Positions 56,608 through 64,000 of a DNA stretch of 64,000 nt are shown here, piece after piece. This DNA is from Pseudanabaena sp. (GTDB taxonomy: Bacteria; Cyanobacteriota; Cyanobacteriia; Pseudanabaenales; Pseudanabaenaceae), in assembly GCA_003249035.1 (NCBI GenBank), contig QBMK01000013.1, positions 46,712-110,711 of the forward strand, read 5' to 3'. How positions within the stretch are numbered: position 1 is the first letter of the stretch; each line of letters starts with the position of its first letter. The position numbers were made by a program, and so were the translations under genes. The notes beneath the pieces were generated by a model, which saw nothing but the letters and a program-made list of their open reading frames with translations, made no database searches and was not told where the DNA came from.

Positions 56608-58308
56608 CTATGGCTTGAGTCCCAAGGCTTGTCTTAACTGTTCCTCCGAGAAAGAAGTTACCAGATTTAATGGTAGAGGATCGCGGCTAATAGTTTTTAC
56701 ATACGCAGATGTAAGATATGACCGAAAATCAGGTTGATTAGAAAGATAGGTTTTGAAAAATGCGACACTCAATATTTTGGCATAGGGGTGAGCAAAACTA
56801 GGATCGATTCCAATTAAAGTAGACGGTACATTGAATATTCCCTTTTCACTTTTCTCTAAAAATGAGAAATGAGTTCCTTTGGGCACGATCGCTAAATACT
56901 TGTCAGGTATATTTAGCCAAGTAAATAGAAAGAACTGTTCAGGGACGGTTGGGGAAATCACATCATCGCCACTAGCAAAAATCATCACTGGCACATTAAG
57001 AGTTTTAGTACCTTCACGGCTAAACATCGTACTACCACCAATGGGATTTAAGGTGAGAATTGCCTTAACGCGCGGATCTCTTAGATTGTATTCTCGCGGT
57101 TCTAAGTTAATCGCACGACATTGGATTAACTTGGAAAGATTAAAGGAAGTTACATTTGGCTCAGGAACATTGCAAACCGATCTTATGCTATCGAAATTTA
57201 GACTTGCACCGCCCAGTGACAAAACTGTATAACCTCCTAAGGAATGTCCAATTAATCCTACGTTTTGGACATCAAGTCGATCCTTCATATTCGGCAAAGT
57301 TTTGTTCTGACGTTCAAGATCGTCTAATAAATATTTCACATCTAGAGGTCTAAGATAAACGTCTCGCCGATCGGGAGTTTTCCCAAATCCTTTTAAGAAC
57401 GCCCCAAAATCTTTACTGCCAGTTCCAGGATGTTCTAGTACTGCTACAGCATAGCCATAGGATGCTAAATGTTGGGCGAGATAAATGAATGTGTCGCGGT
57501 TAGAAGCTAGTCCATGGGAAATTACAATTACAGGTGCAGGTTTATTAAGCTTTTGGGGAGTATAGAGCGTCGCGTCTATTCTCATTCCTCGCTCGGGGTT
57601 CTGAAAAGAAAATTCCCTTACTTCCCAAGAGAATTCGCCTTTGGTATCAAGTCGATTAGTTGGGATAGTAACTTTGCTTGCTAAAGCTTCATTCTCAGAT
57701 TGTTGCTGGAGAGAAGCGATCGCCATTTCTTTTCGATACCATAGTTGAGATAGTTCCCTATATGCTTCTAAGCCTAAAGGCAAATCCAATTCAATCCTTG
57801 GTGAAGGAAAGCGACGCAAAACATTAATGGGAGTTAATCCTTCAGGACTTGCTGCGGAAAGAATCATCGCAGAGCGTAAGGCAGGCAATCCATTTTGATA
57901 TGCATCAGCTTGCAAAATCCTCCCCAACCGCTTCATAACTACAAGCCCAATTGGCGAATAGGTAAACTGAGCAAGTGTAACATGGCTGATATCGTAGCGT
58001 GCGTTTAAAGCTTGACGTAGTTCAGCCTGTTGGCTCGGCGGCAGATTGTCGAGATAGAATGCTAAACGAGTAGTAGATGCGCCTGTTTTAGCATACTTCT
58101 CAAGATCAGAAATGAGGATATTAAACTGTCCAAATGGAGGATACCAAAACGAGATAGACTCTGCACTCATCACAGGCTCTTTACTTAGGCAAGATGAGCC
58201 CAATGTGATCGCAATTGTTAATGGAATTGCTAGAAATGTGCGGTTGCCTTTCATGAAGATATTGCGTATATATTGGCTAAAACTCATAATGTTCGGTGTC
58301 TTTGACAA
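56608..58308 (-). CDS. Secreted alpha/beta hydrolase of the cyanobacterial DUF1400 type
   Basis: 566 residues. N-terminal hydrophobic segment (about 20-42) ends in GSSCLS, a possible lipobox. Residues 50-180 have the DUF1400-like pattern (FWYPPFGQFNILISDLEKYAKTG ... LPPSQQAELRQAL), which precedes an alpha/beta hydrolase domain in cyanobacteria. The hydrolase has VIVISHGLASNRDTFIYLAQHL, nucleophile GHSLGGYTVL, and late His in KGTHFSFLE. Predicted to be a periplasmic or outer-membrane esterase or acylhydrolase of unknown substrate. Confidence 0.87.
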   Translation of the reverse strand: MSKTPNIMSFSQYIRNIFMKGNRTFLAIPLTIAITLGSSCLSKEPVMSAESISFWYPPFGQFNILISDLEKYAKTGASTTRLAFYLDNLPPSQQAELRQALNARYDISHVTLAQFTYSPIGLVVMKRLGRILQADAYQNGLPALRSAMILSAASPEGLTPINVLRRFPSPRIELDLPLGLEAYRELSQLWYRKEMAIASLQQQSENEALASKVTIPTNRLDTKGEFSWEVREFSFQNPERGMRIDATLYTPQKLNKPAPVIVISHGLASNRDTFIYLAQHLASYGYAVAVLEHPGTGSKDFGAFLKGFGKTPDRRDVYLRPLDVKYLLDDLERQNKTLPNMKDRLDVQNVGLIGHSLGGYTVLSLGGASLNFDSIRSVCNVPEPNVTSFNLSKLIQCRAINLEPREYNLRDPRVKAILTLNPIGGSTMFSREGTKTLNVPVMIFASGDDVISPTVPEQFFLFTWLNIPDKYLAIVPKGTHFSFLEKSEKGIFNVPSTLIGIDPSFAHPYAKILSVAFFKTYLSNQPDFRSYLTSAYVKTISRDPLPLNLVTSFSEEQLRQALGLKP

Positions 58309-58621
58309 CTAGTTAAGGAATTGCGATCTGGATCAAGAGATGACGATTCCGCGCTTGATCGTAACTTATGTATGAGATTAATGGCTATTGAACCATTCAG
58401 AGAGCTTTTCGCCAACTGGTTTCTAATCCGCTATTTGCTTCAGCTACAATTTCCATTGAGATCAAATATTATGATATCTAATAAGTCGCCAGTCATAATT
58501 AAAAAACAGAGCGAAAACCTCTGGAGCTTCCGCCAGAGGTTTTCGCTCTGTTTTTTGGTTTCCCTTGTTGCTTGCGATAAAAGATAATGGGGTATCCCCA
58601 AAGCAATGATAAATAAACAAC
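58309..58621. other. Divergent region between the hydrolase and MFS genes
   Basis: 313 bases. A perfect 24-bp-arm hairpin (58501-58524, 58533-58556) with A and T runs outside lies in it, followed by the promoter-proximal part of the MFS gene. A plus-strand frame at 58321-58587 crosses the hairpin and is not called. The hairpin is the only structure I see, and it is not at a gene's 3' end. Confidence 0.5.
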
Positions 58622-59815
58622 ATGAAAATTGCGATCGCCGAAAAATACAACTCTTTGCCTACTCGCGTGACCTTGCTGGTTGCTAGTATGCTGACAATTA
58701 TGGCAAGTGCCACGATCGCACCTTCCTTACCAGCAATGTTGCAACATTTTGAGTCAGTGCCGAACTCAGCTTATTGGGTAAGGTTAGTACTTACTCTACC
58801 TGCGTTATTTATTGCTATTAGCGCTCCAGTATTAAGGGTTTTAGTAGATCGGATCGGACGAAAACCATTATTACTTTTATCTCTAATAATATATGGCTTA
58901 GCTGGTAGCTCTGGATTATGGCTAAACTCCCTAGATACGATTATTGTTGGTCGAGCTTTATTAGGCGTTAGTGTAGCAGGGATTTCCATTTCTACTACGG
59001 CTCTAATTGCTGACTACTACAGCGGAGCAGCGAGAGGAAAGTTTCTGGGCTTACAGGCAGCCTTTAGTTCTTTAGGTGGTGTGGTATTTGTCTCTTTAGG
59101 CGGATGGTTAGCTGATATCGGATGGCGTAATCCTTTTCTGATCTACTTCGCGGCACTGTTGGTATTGCCTGCGGTATTGTATTTTCTATCAGAGCCCTCA
59201 CGCCAAGATTCAACCCAATCTTCTGATCATTCTAGTAATTCCGAAGAGTCTAGTCGTTTGCCATATCTCATCGTCGGTCTAACATTTGCAGCCGCAATGC
59301 TAGGTCAGATGGCTTTTTATACGATTCCAGTACAGATTCCCTTTTATCTCAAGAATTTATTCCAATCCTCTGCTTCTCAAAGCGGTATGGCGATCGCAAT
59401 TTGCACTCTCGGTTCTGCCATCTCTGCTTTTCAATATCAACGGATAAAAGCCAAACTGACTTTTTTTAGCATCTATGGGATCGCTTTTAGTACTATGGCT
59501 TTAGGCTTTGGTTTGATTAGCCTCGGCAGTAGTTTTGCAATTGTTGTTGTAGGTTTAGGAACAGTAGGGCTTGGGCTGGGGTTGGTGATGCCAAATATGA
59601 CCTTTTGTCTGACTTCCGCTACTGCTGCGAATATGCGCGGCAAAATTTTAGGTGGTTTAACAACTTCTATGTTTTTGGGTCAGTTCGTATCACCTCTCGT
59701 GAGTCAGCCTTTGAGCCTTGCGATCGGCTTGAATATGACCTACGGCGTAGCAGGGATAGCGATGGTGATATTAGCGATCGCCTTCGTGATTTTGCTATGG
59801 AATTGGCACGATTAA
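58622..59815 (+). CDS. Major facilitator superfamily transporter
   Basis: 397 residues, twelve hydrophobic segments, no large loops. MFS motif A in loop 2-3: VLRVLVDRIGRKPLLLL; helix-5 type GLQAAFSSLGGVVFVSLGGWL (antiporter motif C-like); LGLVMPNMTFCLTSA near helix 10. Drug/metabolite exporter of the DHA1 type is likely. Preceded by a hairpin that separates it from the hydrolase gene. Confidence 0.9.
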   Translation: MKIAIAEKYNSLPTRVTLLVASMLTIMASATIAPSLPAMLQHFESVPNSAYWVRLVLTLPALFIAISAPVLRVLVDRIGRKPLLLLSLIIYGLAGSSGLWLNSLDTIIVGRALLGVSVAGISISTTALIADYYSGAARGKFLGLQAAFSSLGGVVFVSLGGWLADIGWRNPFLIYFAALLVLPAVLYFLSEPSRQDSTQSSDHSSNSEESSRLPYLIVGLTFAAAMLGQMAFYTIPVQIPFYLKNLFQSSASQSGMAIAICTLGSAISAFQYQRIKAKLTFFSIYGIAFSTMALGFGLISLGSSFAIVVVGLGTVGLGLGLVMPNMTFCLTSATAANMRGKILGGLTTSMFLGQFVSPLVSQPLSLAIGLNMTYGVAGIAMVILAIAFVILLWNWHD

Positions 59816-60012
59816 AAACTATCTTTGTTGCAAATTTATCAATGCGGTAAATTTTTGTTGATTAAAGGGAAAGTTGCTCTGGATACAGACGCTTCTATAG
59901 ATATAGGTATGGCTCGATCGCAGGGCGAAGGATAAATGGACATACCTCTTAAATGAATGATGGTATCTTATTAAACGTTGAATTTTATATTGTAGGAACT
60001 GCGGTAAATACT

Positions 60013-60588
60013 ATGACTATTCTATCTATTGTTTATTTCTCTGGTTCAGGTCATACTCATCTGATGGCTGAAGCCTTGGCTGAAGGAGCTAGTAAAGTTG
60101 CTGATACCAAAGTTCAAATTTTTAGAATTACGGGCGAACAAATACATAATGGACGTTGGCACAATGCCGAGATTCTAGAAGCGCTTAATCAATCTGATGC
60201 GATTGTTTTTGGATCACCAACGTATATGGGAGGTGTAGCTGCTCAATTCAAAGCATTTATTGACTGCGCTAGTAGTGCTTGGTTCCAACAACTTTGGAAA
60301 GACAAATTAGCAGGTGGGTTTACTCACTCTGCCTCTCCTAGTGGAGATAAGCATGGGACTTTGATTTCTCTAGCAATCAATGCTGCTCAGCATTCCATGA
60401 TTTGGGTAGGTGCTGGGGAGATGAATCAAAATGGCGTGAACCGTCTAGGATCTTATATGGGAGTTATGGGACAGTCTATCCCAGACTTTTCAGGCACTAA
60501 AGCCGCAGAACTTGATGCTGGCGATCGCTTGTCGGCAGAGCTATATGGCGAACGGATTGCTAACGCAACAAAGAAATGGAACAACTAA
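60013..60588 (+). CDS. Flavodoxin-like NAD(P)H:quinone oxidoreductase (WrbA-related)
   Basis: 191 residues from ATG 60013; a 20-codon longer frame begins at 59953 but adds a non-conserved N-terminus. FMN-binding pattern: SIVYFSGSGHTHLMAEALAEG (phosphate loop), IVFGSPTYMGGVAAQFKAFID and GGFTHSASPSGDKHGTL. Likely two-electron quinone reducer protecting against redox cycling. It is separate from the neighbouring transporter and channel genes. Confidence 0.88.
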   Translation: MTILSIVYFSGSGHTHLMAEALAEGASKVADTKVQIFRITGEQIHNGRWHNAEILEALNQSDAIVFGSPTYMGGVAAQFKAFIDCASSAWFQQLWKDKLAGGFTHSASPSGDKHGTLISLAINAAQHSMIWVGAGEMNQNGVNRLGSYMGVMGQSIPDFSGTKAAELDAGDRLSAELYGERIANATKKWNN

Positions 60589-60656
60589 CTACAATACTTC
60601 CTTGTCAGTAAAAAGATAATGAGGCTAGGCAAAACCAATTATCACCATCTATAAAC

Positions 60657-60690
60657 GGTTTTCAAATGAGCCTAAGCTCATTTGAAAACC
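60657..60690 (+). terminator. Hairpin after the flavodoxin gene
   Basis: Perfect 15-bp arms (60657-60671, 60676-60690), loop ctaa; no T run follows, so its terminator role is uncertain. Confidence 0.55.
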
Positions 60691-60739
60691 CAAAAATCAG
60701 ACCCAATTTGGAAACTGCTGTAGTTGAACTAATCCAATA

Positions 60740-62248
60740 TTGAGTGCCAGCAAAAAACAAATGAATTCCTATCTCCAAGAGTTTTTAACGGGTTCAGGTC
60801 AATTTCTTCAAGCTCCTATCTTTAGAGTTGGTGAAGAACCTATCTCCATACTTTGGTTGCTCAAACTGCTGCTTTCATTTTTGACAGTACTTTTACTCTC
60901 AATACTGAGCAAACGCCTACTCAAAAACCGTTTATTGCCACGGCTTGGTGCAAGCCAAGGACAACGGGAGGCGATCTCTACCCTTGTGACCTATGGTATT
61001 GGTGCATTAGGCTTTGTGATAATCTTGCAAGTGAATGGACTGAATATTGCACCTTTAGTTGTGACTCTGGGCGGCTTAGGGATCGGGGTTGGTTTTGGAT
61101 TTCAGGAAATCACTAAAAACTTGATTAGCGGACTGACACTGCTGATAGAGGGCAAGTTACGAGTTGGAGACTATGTCGAATTCGATAATCTCTCAGGTCA
61201 CATCAAAGAAATTGCTTTGCGTTCTACAGTCATACGGACTTTTGATGGCGGCGATGTCGTGGTTCCTAATAGTAACTTAACTAGCAATCGCGTGCTTAAT
61301 TGGAGCTACGAAAGTCTCACTGGCAAGCTACATATACCAGTAAAAGTTGCCTACAATAGCGATCCGCTTCTAGTGACAGAGGCTTTATTAAATTCGGCTT
61401 ACATGGAATCAACAGTGCTTCATGAGCCACCACCAAGGGCAATATTCAAAGGTTTTGGTGAAAGCGCCTTAGAGTTTGAACTTTGGGTATGGATCGCCCA
61501 AATCGATGAGGGCTTGTTAGTGAAAAGTTCTCTAAATTTCATTGTCGAATTCAATCTGCGTCAAGCTGGAATCAAAATACCTTTACCTCAAAGAGACCTA
61601 TGGCTAAGAAATATTGATGAACTCAAGCAGATAATCCCTCAATTACAAGACTCTCAACCCTCAAGCAATGGGAAGACTTCAAACAATTCCATTAATTTAA
61701 ATCCGCAACAATCTCTTGCAAACAGTTTGCGTCAATCTATTTCGATTCGAGATTCTCTCCGACAATTACCTCATTTTAATATTTGTTCGGATATCCATCT
61801 CCGTGAACTTATCGAAACTGGCTATCGTAAGTTTTTTACAGAGTCAGAAGTAGTATTTAGCGAGAAGGAAATGGGCAGTCACTTCTATTTGGTGCTATCT
61901 GGATCCATTGAGACTATGGTCACTAGACTCAATCAACATGTCAAAATATACAAATCAGGAGATATCCTTGGTGAGGTGGCAATTATGCTGAATTTGCCTT
62001 ATACGAGTACAGCTCAAGCACTGGAAGATACTAGTGTATTTGTGATCAATAAACATAGTTTCTGTCGCTTGTTGCGGTTGCATCCAGACTTGGCTGAAAC
62101 TTTCACTCAGGAGCTAACCAAGGAAAAGAAAATCTATCAAGATATCCGCCAACAATTGGAAGAACTTGGTTTGTTAGGCATGACAGAACATAACAATCGA
62201 TTTGCTGACTGGGTGAAATTGAGATTGAAAGGTATTTTTTCTGCTTAG
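60740..62248 (+). CDS. Second MscS-family channel with C-terminal cyclic-nucleotide-binding domain
   Basis: 502 residues from TTG 60740, or 495 from the ATG at 60761; neither has a clear ribosome site. Three N-terminal membrane helices; pore/beta region PLVVTLGGLGIGVGFGFQEITKNLISGL and VGDYVEFDNLSGHIKEIALRSTVIRTFDG. Linker 300-350 is Ser/Asn-rich. The cNMP domain is about 370-470 (GSHFYLVLSGSIETM, KSGDILGEVAIMLNLPYTSTA). Different enough from the channel at 38763-40199 to be an independent paralogue. Lies alone on the plus strand. Confidence 0.9.
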   Translation: MSASKKQMNSYLQEFLTGSGQFLQAPIFRVGEEPISILWLLKLLLSFLTVLLLSILSKRLLKNRLLPRLGASQGQREAISTLVTYGIGALGFVIILQVNGLNIAPLVVTLGGLGIGVGFGFQEITKNLISGLTLLIEGKLRVGDYVEFDNLSGHIKEIALRSTVIRTFDGGDVVVPNSNLTSNRVLNWSYESLTGKLHIPVKVAYNSDPLLVTEALLNSAYMESTVLHEPPPRAIFKGFGESALEFELWVWIAQIDEGLLVKSSLNFIVEFNLRQAGIKIPLPQRDLWLRNIDELKQIIPQLQDSQPSSNGKTSNNSINLNPQQSLANSLRQSISIRDSLRQLPHFNICSDIHLRELIETGYRKFFTESEVVFSEKEMGSHFYLVLSGSIETMVTRLNQHVKIYKSGDILGEVAIMLNLPYTSTAQALEDTSVFVINKHSFCRLLRLHPDLAETFTQELTKEKKIYQDIRQQLEELGLLGMTEHNNRFADWVKLRLKGIFSA

Positions 62249-62341
62249 TCTTCAGCCATATGAAAGCGTCGAGATTATTTAAAGAGAGCATTGGCTTAGG
62301 ATTTGATTGTGTTATCCCAATTCACAAATGTGCATCTTCCT

Positions 62342-62722
62342 TTATTGCTGTTCTAAGTATTTTTTGCCCCAAAAATGCATCGCATCCAATACAGGTTGTA
62401 AGGTTTTGCCCAATGGAGTTAGAGAATACTCAACTTTTGGTGGAACTTGCATGTAGATCTCTCGATGTACTAGCCCATCGCGTTCCATTTCTCGCAATTG
62501 TTGAGTCAGCATTTTTTGAGTAATGCCGTGCAAACTGCGATGTAATTCACCAAAGCGTCTTGTGCCATTAAACAGTTCATGCAAAATTAAAACTTTCCAC
62601 CTTCCGCCGATCGCTTCGAGAGTAGCCTCGACAGGACAGCTAGAGCGATCGCCTTGGTAAGACGCACTACAATCCACATCAGTCAATGGATTAATGATAA
62701 AAGTGTCAGAATATTTTTTCAT
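62342..62722 (-). CDS. HxlR-family winged-helix regulator
   Basis: 126 residues. Typical HxlR: CPVEATLEAIGGRWKVLILHELFNGTRRFGELHRSLHGITQKMLTQQLREMERDGLVHREIY, with one conserved N-terminal Cys. These regulators often sense reactive electrophiles or aldehydes through that Cys. It is divergent from the CDGSH and pirin genes, so control of those is likely. Confidence 0.93.
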   Translation of the reverse strand: MKKYSDTFIINPLTDVDCSASYQGDRSSCPVEATLEAIGGRWKVLILHELFNGTRRFGELHRSLHGITQKMLTQQLREMERDGLVHREIYMQVPPKVEYSLTPLGKTLQPVLDAMHFWGKKYLEQQ

Positions 62723-62734
62723 AGTATCTTTTTA

Positions 62735-62763
62735 GTATGTACCTTACAAAAAAGTGCATACTT
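62735..62763. promoter_or_regulatory. Candidate HxlR operator
   Basis: AGTATGTAC (62735-62743) and GTGCATACT (62755-62763) form an inverted repeat with one mismatch in 9, in the 105-bp gap between the divergent genes. Fits a dimeric regulator site; not tested. Confidence 0.5.
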
Positions 62764-62827
62764 TACGAAAAGGGTGTATGGCAATTATATTTAATTTTGT
62801 CATTAACCAACGCATTTGGAAAAAATA

Positions 62828-63064
62828 ATGAGCGAACCGAAGATTGTTGACAAGAAACCTGTTGTCATGGAATTAGAACCCAAAACTTATTACTGGTGTA
62901 CCTGTGGTGAATCTACTAATCAACCCTATTGTAATGGCGCTCACAAAGGAACAGATTTTACACCTCTTGCCTTTGATGTGACTGAAACCAAGAAAGTTGC
63001 TCTCTGTTTATGTAAACACACGGGTAATGCCCCATTCTGTGATGGTGCACATATCAAGCTTTAA
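62828..63064 (+). CDS. CDGSH iron-sulfur domain protein
   Basis: 78 residues from ATG 62828 with GGA 7 bases upstream; a TTG four codons earlier is not preferred. Two CDGSH motifs: CTCGESTNQPYCNGAH (with Asn for Asp) and CLCKHTGNAPFCDGAH, each expected to hold a [2Fe-2S] cluster through three Cys and one His. Such small bacterial proteins may sense redox state. Divergent from HxlR and upstream of the pirin gene by 87 bases. Confidence 0.92.
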   Translation: MSEPKIVDKKPVVMELEPKTYYWCTCGESTNQPYCNGAHKGTDFTPLAFDVTETKKVALCLCKHTGNAPFCDGAHIKL

Positions 63065-63093
63065 GTAAAACTTTAAGCAAAACTTTAAGTTAG

Positions 63094-63122
63094 GATTTGC
63101 AGCGCCTTTAACGCTGCAAATC
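63094..63122 (+). terminator. Hairpin between the CDGSH and pirin genes
   Basis: GATTTGCAGCG (63094-63104) pairs with CGCTGCAAATC (63112-63122) around a 7-base loop. An AACTTTAAG direct repeat precedes it. It might separate the two genes or act as an attenuator. Confidence 0.55.
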
Positions 63123-63151
63123 ATTCAAACAATTACTCAAGGAAAAAAAAT

Positions 63152-63850
63152 ATGCTTACTATTCGTAAATCAGAAGAAAGAGGTCATGCCAATCATGGAT
63201 GGCTTGATAGTTATCACACTTTCTCCTTTGCAGGCTATTACGATCCCCAACATATGGCATTCCGTTCGTTGCGGGTAATTAATCAAGATCAAATAGCTGG
63301 TGGCAAAGGATTTGGAACGCATCCCCATCGCGATATGGAAATTATTACCTATATGCTGGATGGAGCCTTAGAACATAAGGATAGCATGGGCAACGGCTCA
63401 GTTATTCGTGTCGGCGATGTGCAAAGAATGAGTGCTGGGACTGGCATTACTCATAGTGAGTTTAATGCTTCAGCAACGGATTCGGCACATTTATTGCAAA
63501 TATGGATTTTGCCTAATCAAGAGAGCGTAAAGCCCAGTTATGAGCAAATTTCTTTCTATCGAGAGGAAAAGCTTAACCAGTTGCGATTGATTGCTTCACC
63601 CGATGGGCGCGATCGCTCAGTCACGATTCATCAAGATGCTTATATCTATGCTTCTATTCTTGAAGATGGTGTGGAAGTGACGCATACTATTAATCAAAAT
63701 CGCTATGCGTGGATACAGGTCGCAAGAGGCTCTTTATTAGTTGGCGATCGCATACTTAATGCTGGTGATGCAATTTCTAGCGATCAAATTGGCAATTTAC
63801 AATTGATTGGTAAAGGGGAAGCCGAAATTCTAGTTTTTGATTTGGCTTAA
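63152..63850 (+). CDS. Pirin family protein (bicupin)
   Basis: 232 residues, full length. Pirin motif [56 protein letters not shown] with metal-binding His in HPHRD and in the later THSE. Bacterial pirins such as YhhW oxidise quercetin-like compounds; others act as redox cofactors. Behind CDGSH in the HxlR-linked locus, so a role in handling reactive or quinone-like molecules is reasonable. Confidence 0.95.
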   Translation: MLTIRKSEERGHANHGWLDSYHTFSFAGYYDPQHMAFRSLRVINQDQIAGGKGFGTHPHRDMEIITYMLDGALEHKDSMGNGSVIRVGDVQRMSAGTGITHSEFNASATDSAHLLQIWILPNQESVKPSYEQISFYREEKLNQLRLIASPDGRDRSVTIHQDAYIYASILEDGVEVTHTINQNRYAWIQVARGSLLVGDRILNAGDAISSDQIGNLQLIGKGEAEILVFDLA

Positions 63851-63886
63851 TCTTTTAAAGAATGAAAATTAAATAACATGTGTATA

Positions 63887-63934
63887 TAAAACCCAAAGTT
63901 TGTTCGGCGGGCAAAGCCCGCCGAACAAACTTTA
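63887..63934 (+). terminator. Long palindrome after pirin
   Basis: AAAGTTTGTTCGGCGGGC pairs with GCCCGCCGAACAAACTTT around aaa, with the core GGGCAAAGCCC. Same flanking AAACCC as the palindrome at 42627-42671. Confidence 0.8.
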
Positions 63935-63945
63935 TCATTCCTACT

Positions 63946-63988
63946 CCCTTCCCACCCAAAGAATAGGCGTTGTAAAGTGAACAATTAG
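63946..63988 (+). repeat. 43-nt interspersed repeat, copy 2
   Basis: 36 of 43 positions equal 944-986. It lies right behind the pirin palindrome; the rest of the element may continue outside the window. Confidence 0.7.
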
Positions 63989-64000
63989 GCGTGCCCGGCG

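Noticed and set aside
58321..58587. 88-codon ORF between the hydrolase and MFS genes
   Set aside because: It crosses a 24-bp-arm hairpin and has no recognisable features; most likely a chance frame.
62310..62336. Fourth copy of the ATACCAA element
   Set aside because: Only about 15 bases (CCAATTCACAAATGTG) resemble the element's end; too short to call.

Overview
The window looks like chromosomal DNA of a cyanobacterium, most probably a Pseudanabaena-like filamentous form; the genus is an inference. Seen directly: many GCGATCGC (HIP1) sites; phycobilisome genes (rod-core linker cpcG, a CpcS/CpeS bilin lyase, core-membrane linker apcE); the C-terminal half of a split-intein DnaE; and the cyanobacterial alkane pair (acyl-ACP reductase and aldehyde-deformylating oxygenase).

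Layout. 1-8.5 kb: a partial rRNA methyltransferase, a Fur regulator, mreBCD, a phosphate permease, rpe, an HdrB-like CCG protein and tRNA-Leu(CAA). 8.5-16.6 kb: trmL, split dnaE-C, an anti-sigma/STAS pair, a polyamine-type ABC permease pair led by a secreted SPOR-like protein, the bilin lyase and cpcG. 16.8-28.2 kb: housekeeping and envelope genes (hydrolase, inositol phosphatase, ABC-2 permease, Fe-S aldo-keto reductase, yajQ, GT2-GtrA, pgsA), a WD40 protein with a degenerate kinase domain, and an aminotransferase. 28.4-31.3 kb: a beta-hydroxyacid dehydrogenase and the alkane pair. 31.4-36 kb: a decayed copy of an MscS/cNMP gene, a pentapeptide protein, an HDAC-like deacetylase overlapping a possible papain-fold protein, and a small 4-TM protein. 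36-44.5 kb: an APC permease with a divergent PII paralogue and a 50-residue membrane ORF; a class III cyclase next to a cNMP-domain MscS channel; gltD. 45-49.7 kb: a compact five-gene minus-strand operon (Uma2, AAA ATPase, HNH nuclease, second AAA ATPase, TOPRIM-like protein) that looks like a composite Septu-type defence island. 50-56.3 kb: apcE, and a response-regulator/thioredoxin-reductase-like fusion followed by a cNMP-domain histidine kinase. 56.3-64 kb: hydrolase, MFS transporter, flavodoxin-like protein, a second cNMP-MscS channel, and a divergent HxlR / CDGSH-pirin locus.

Two features run through the whole window. First, gene ends carry very long, almost perfect palindromes. Their arms differ from site to site, their centre is often GCTTTGC or GCAAAGC, and the arms often include the stop codon. 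Second, a ~102-bp element with ATACCAA/TTGGTAT ends occurs in three copies, one of them holding such a palindrome. The best candidates for undescribed biology are the five-gene defence operon, the PII-paralogue/APC cassette and the cyclase-channel pair. All functional calls come from reading the sequence; no database search was possible.
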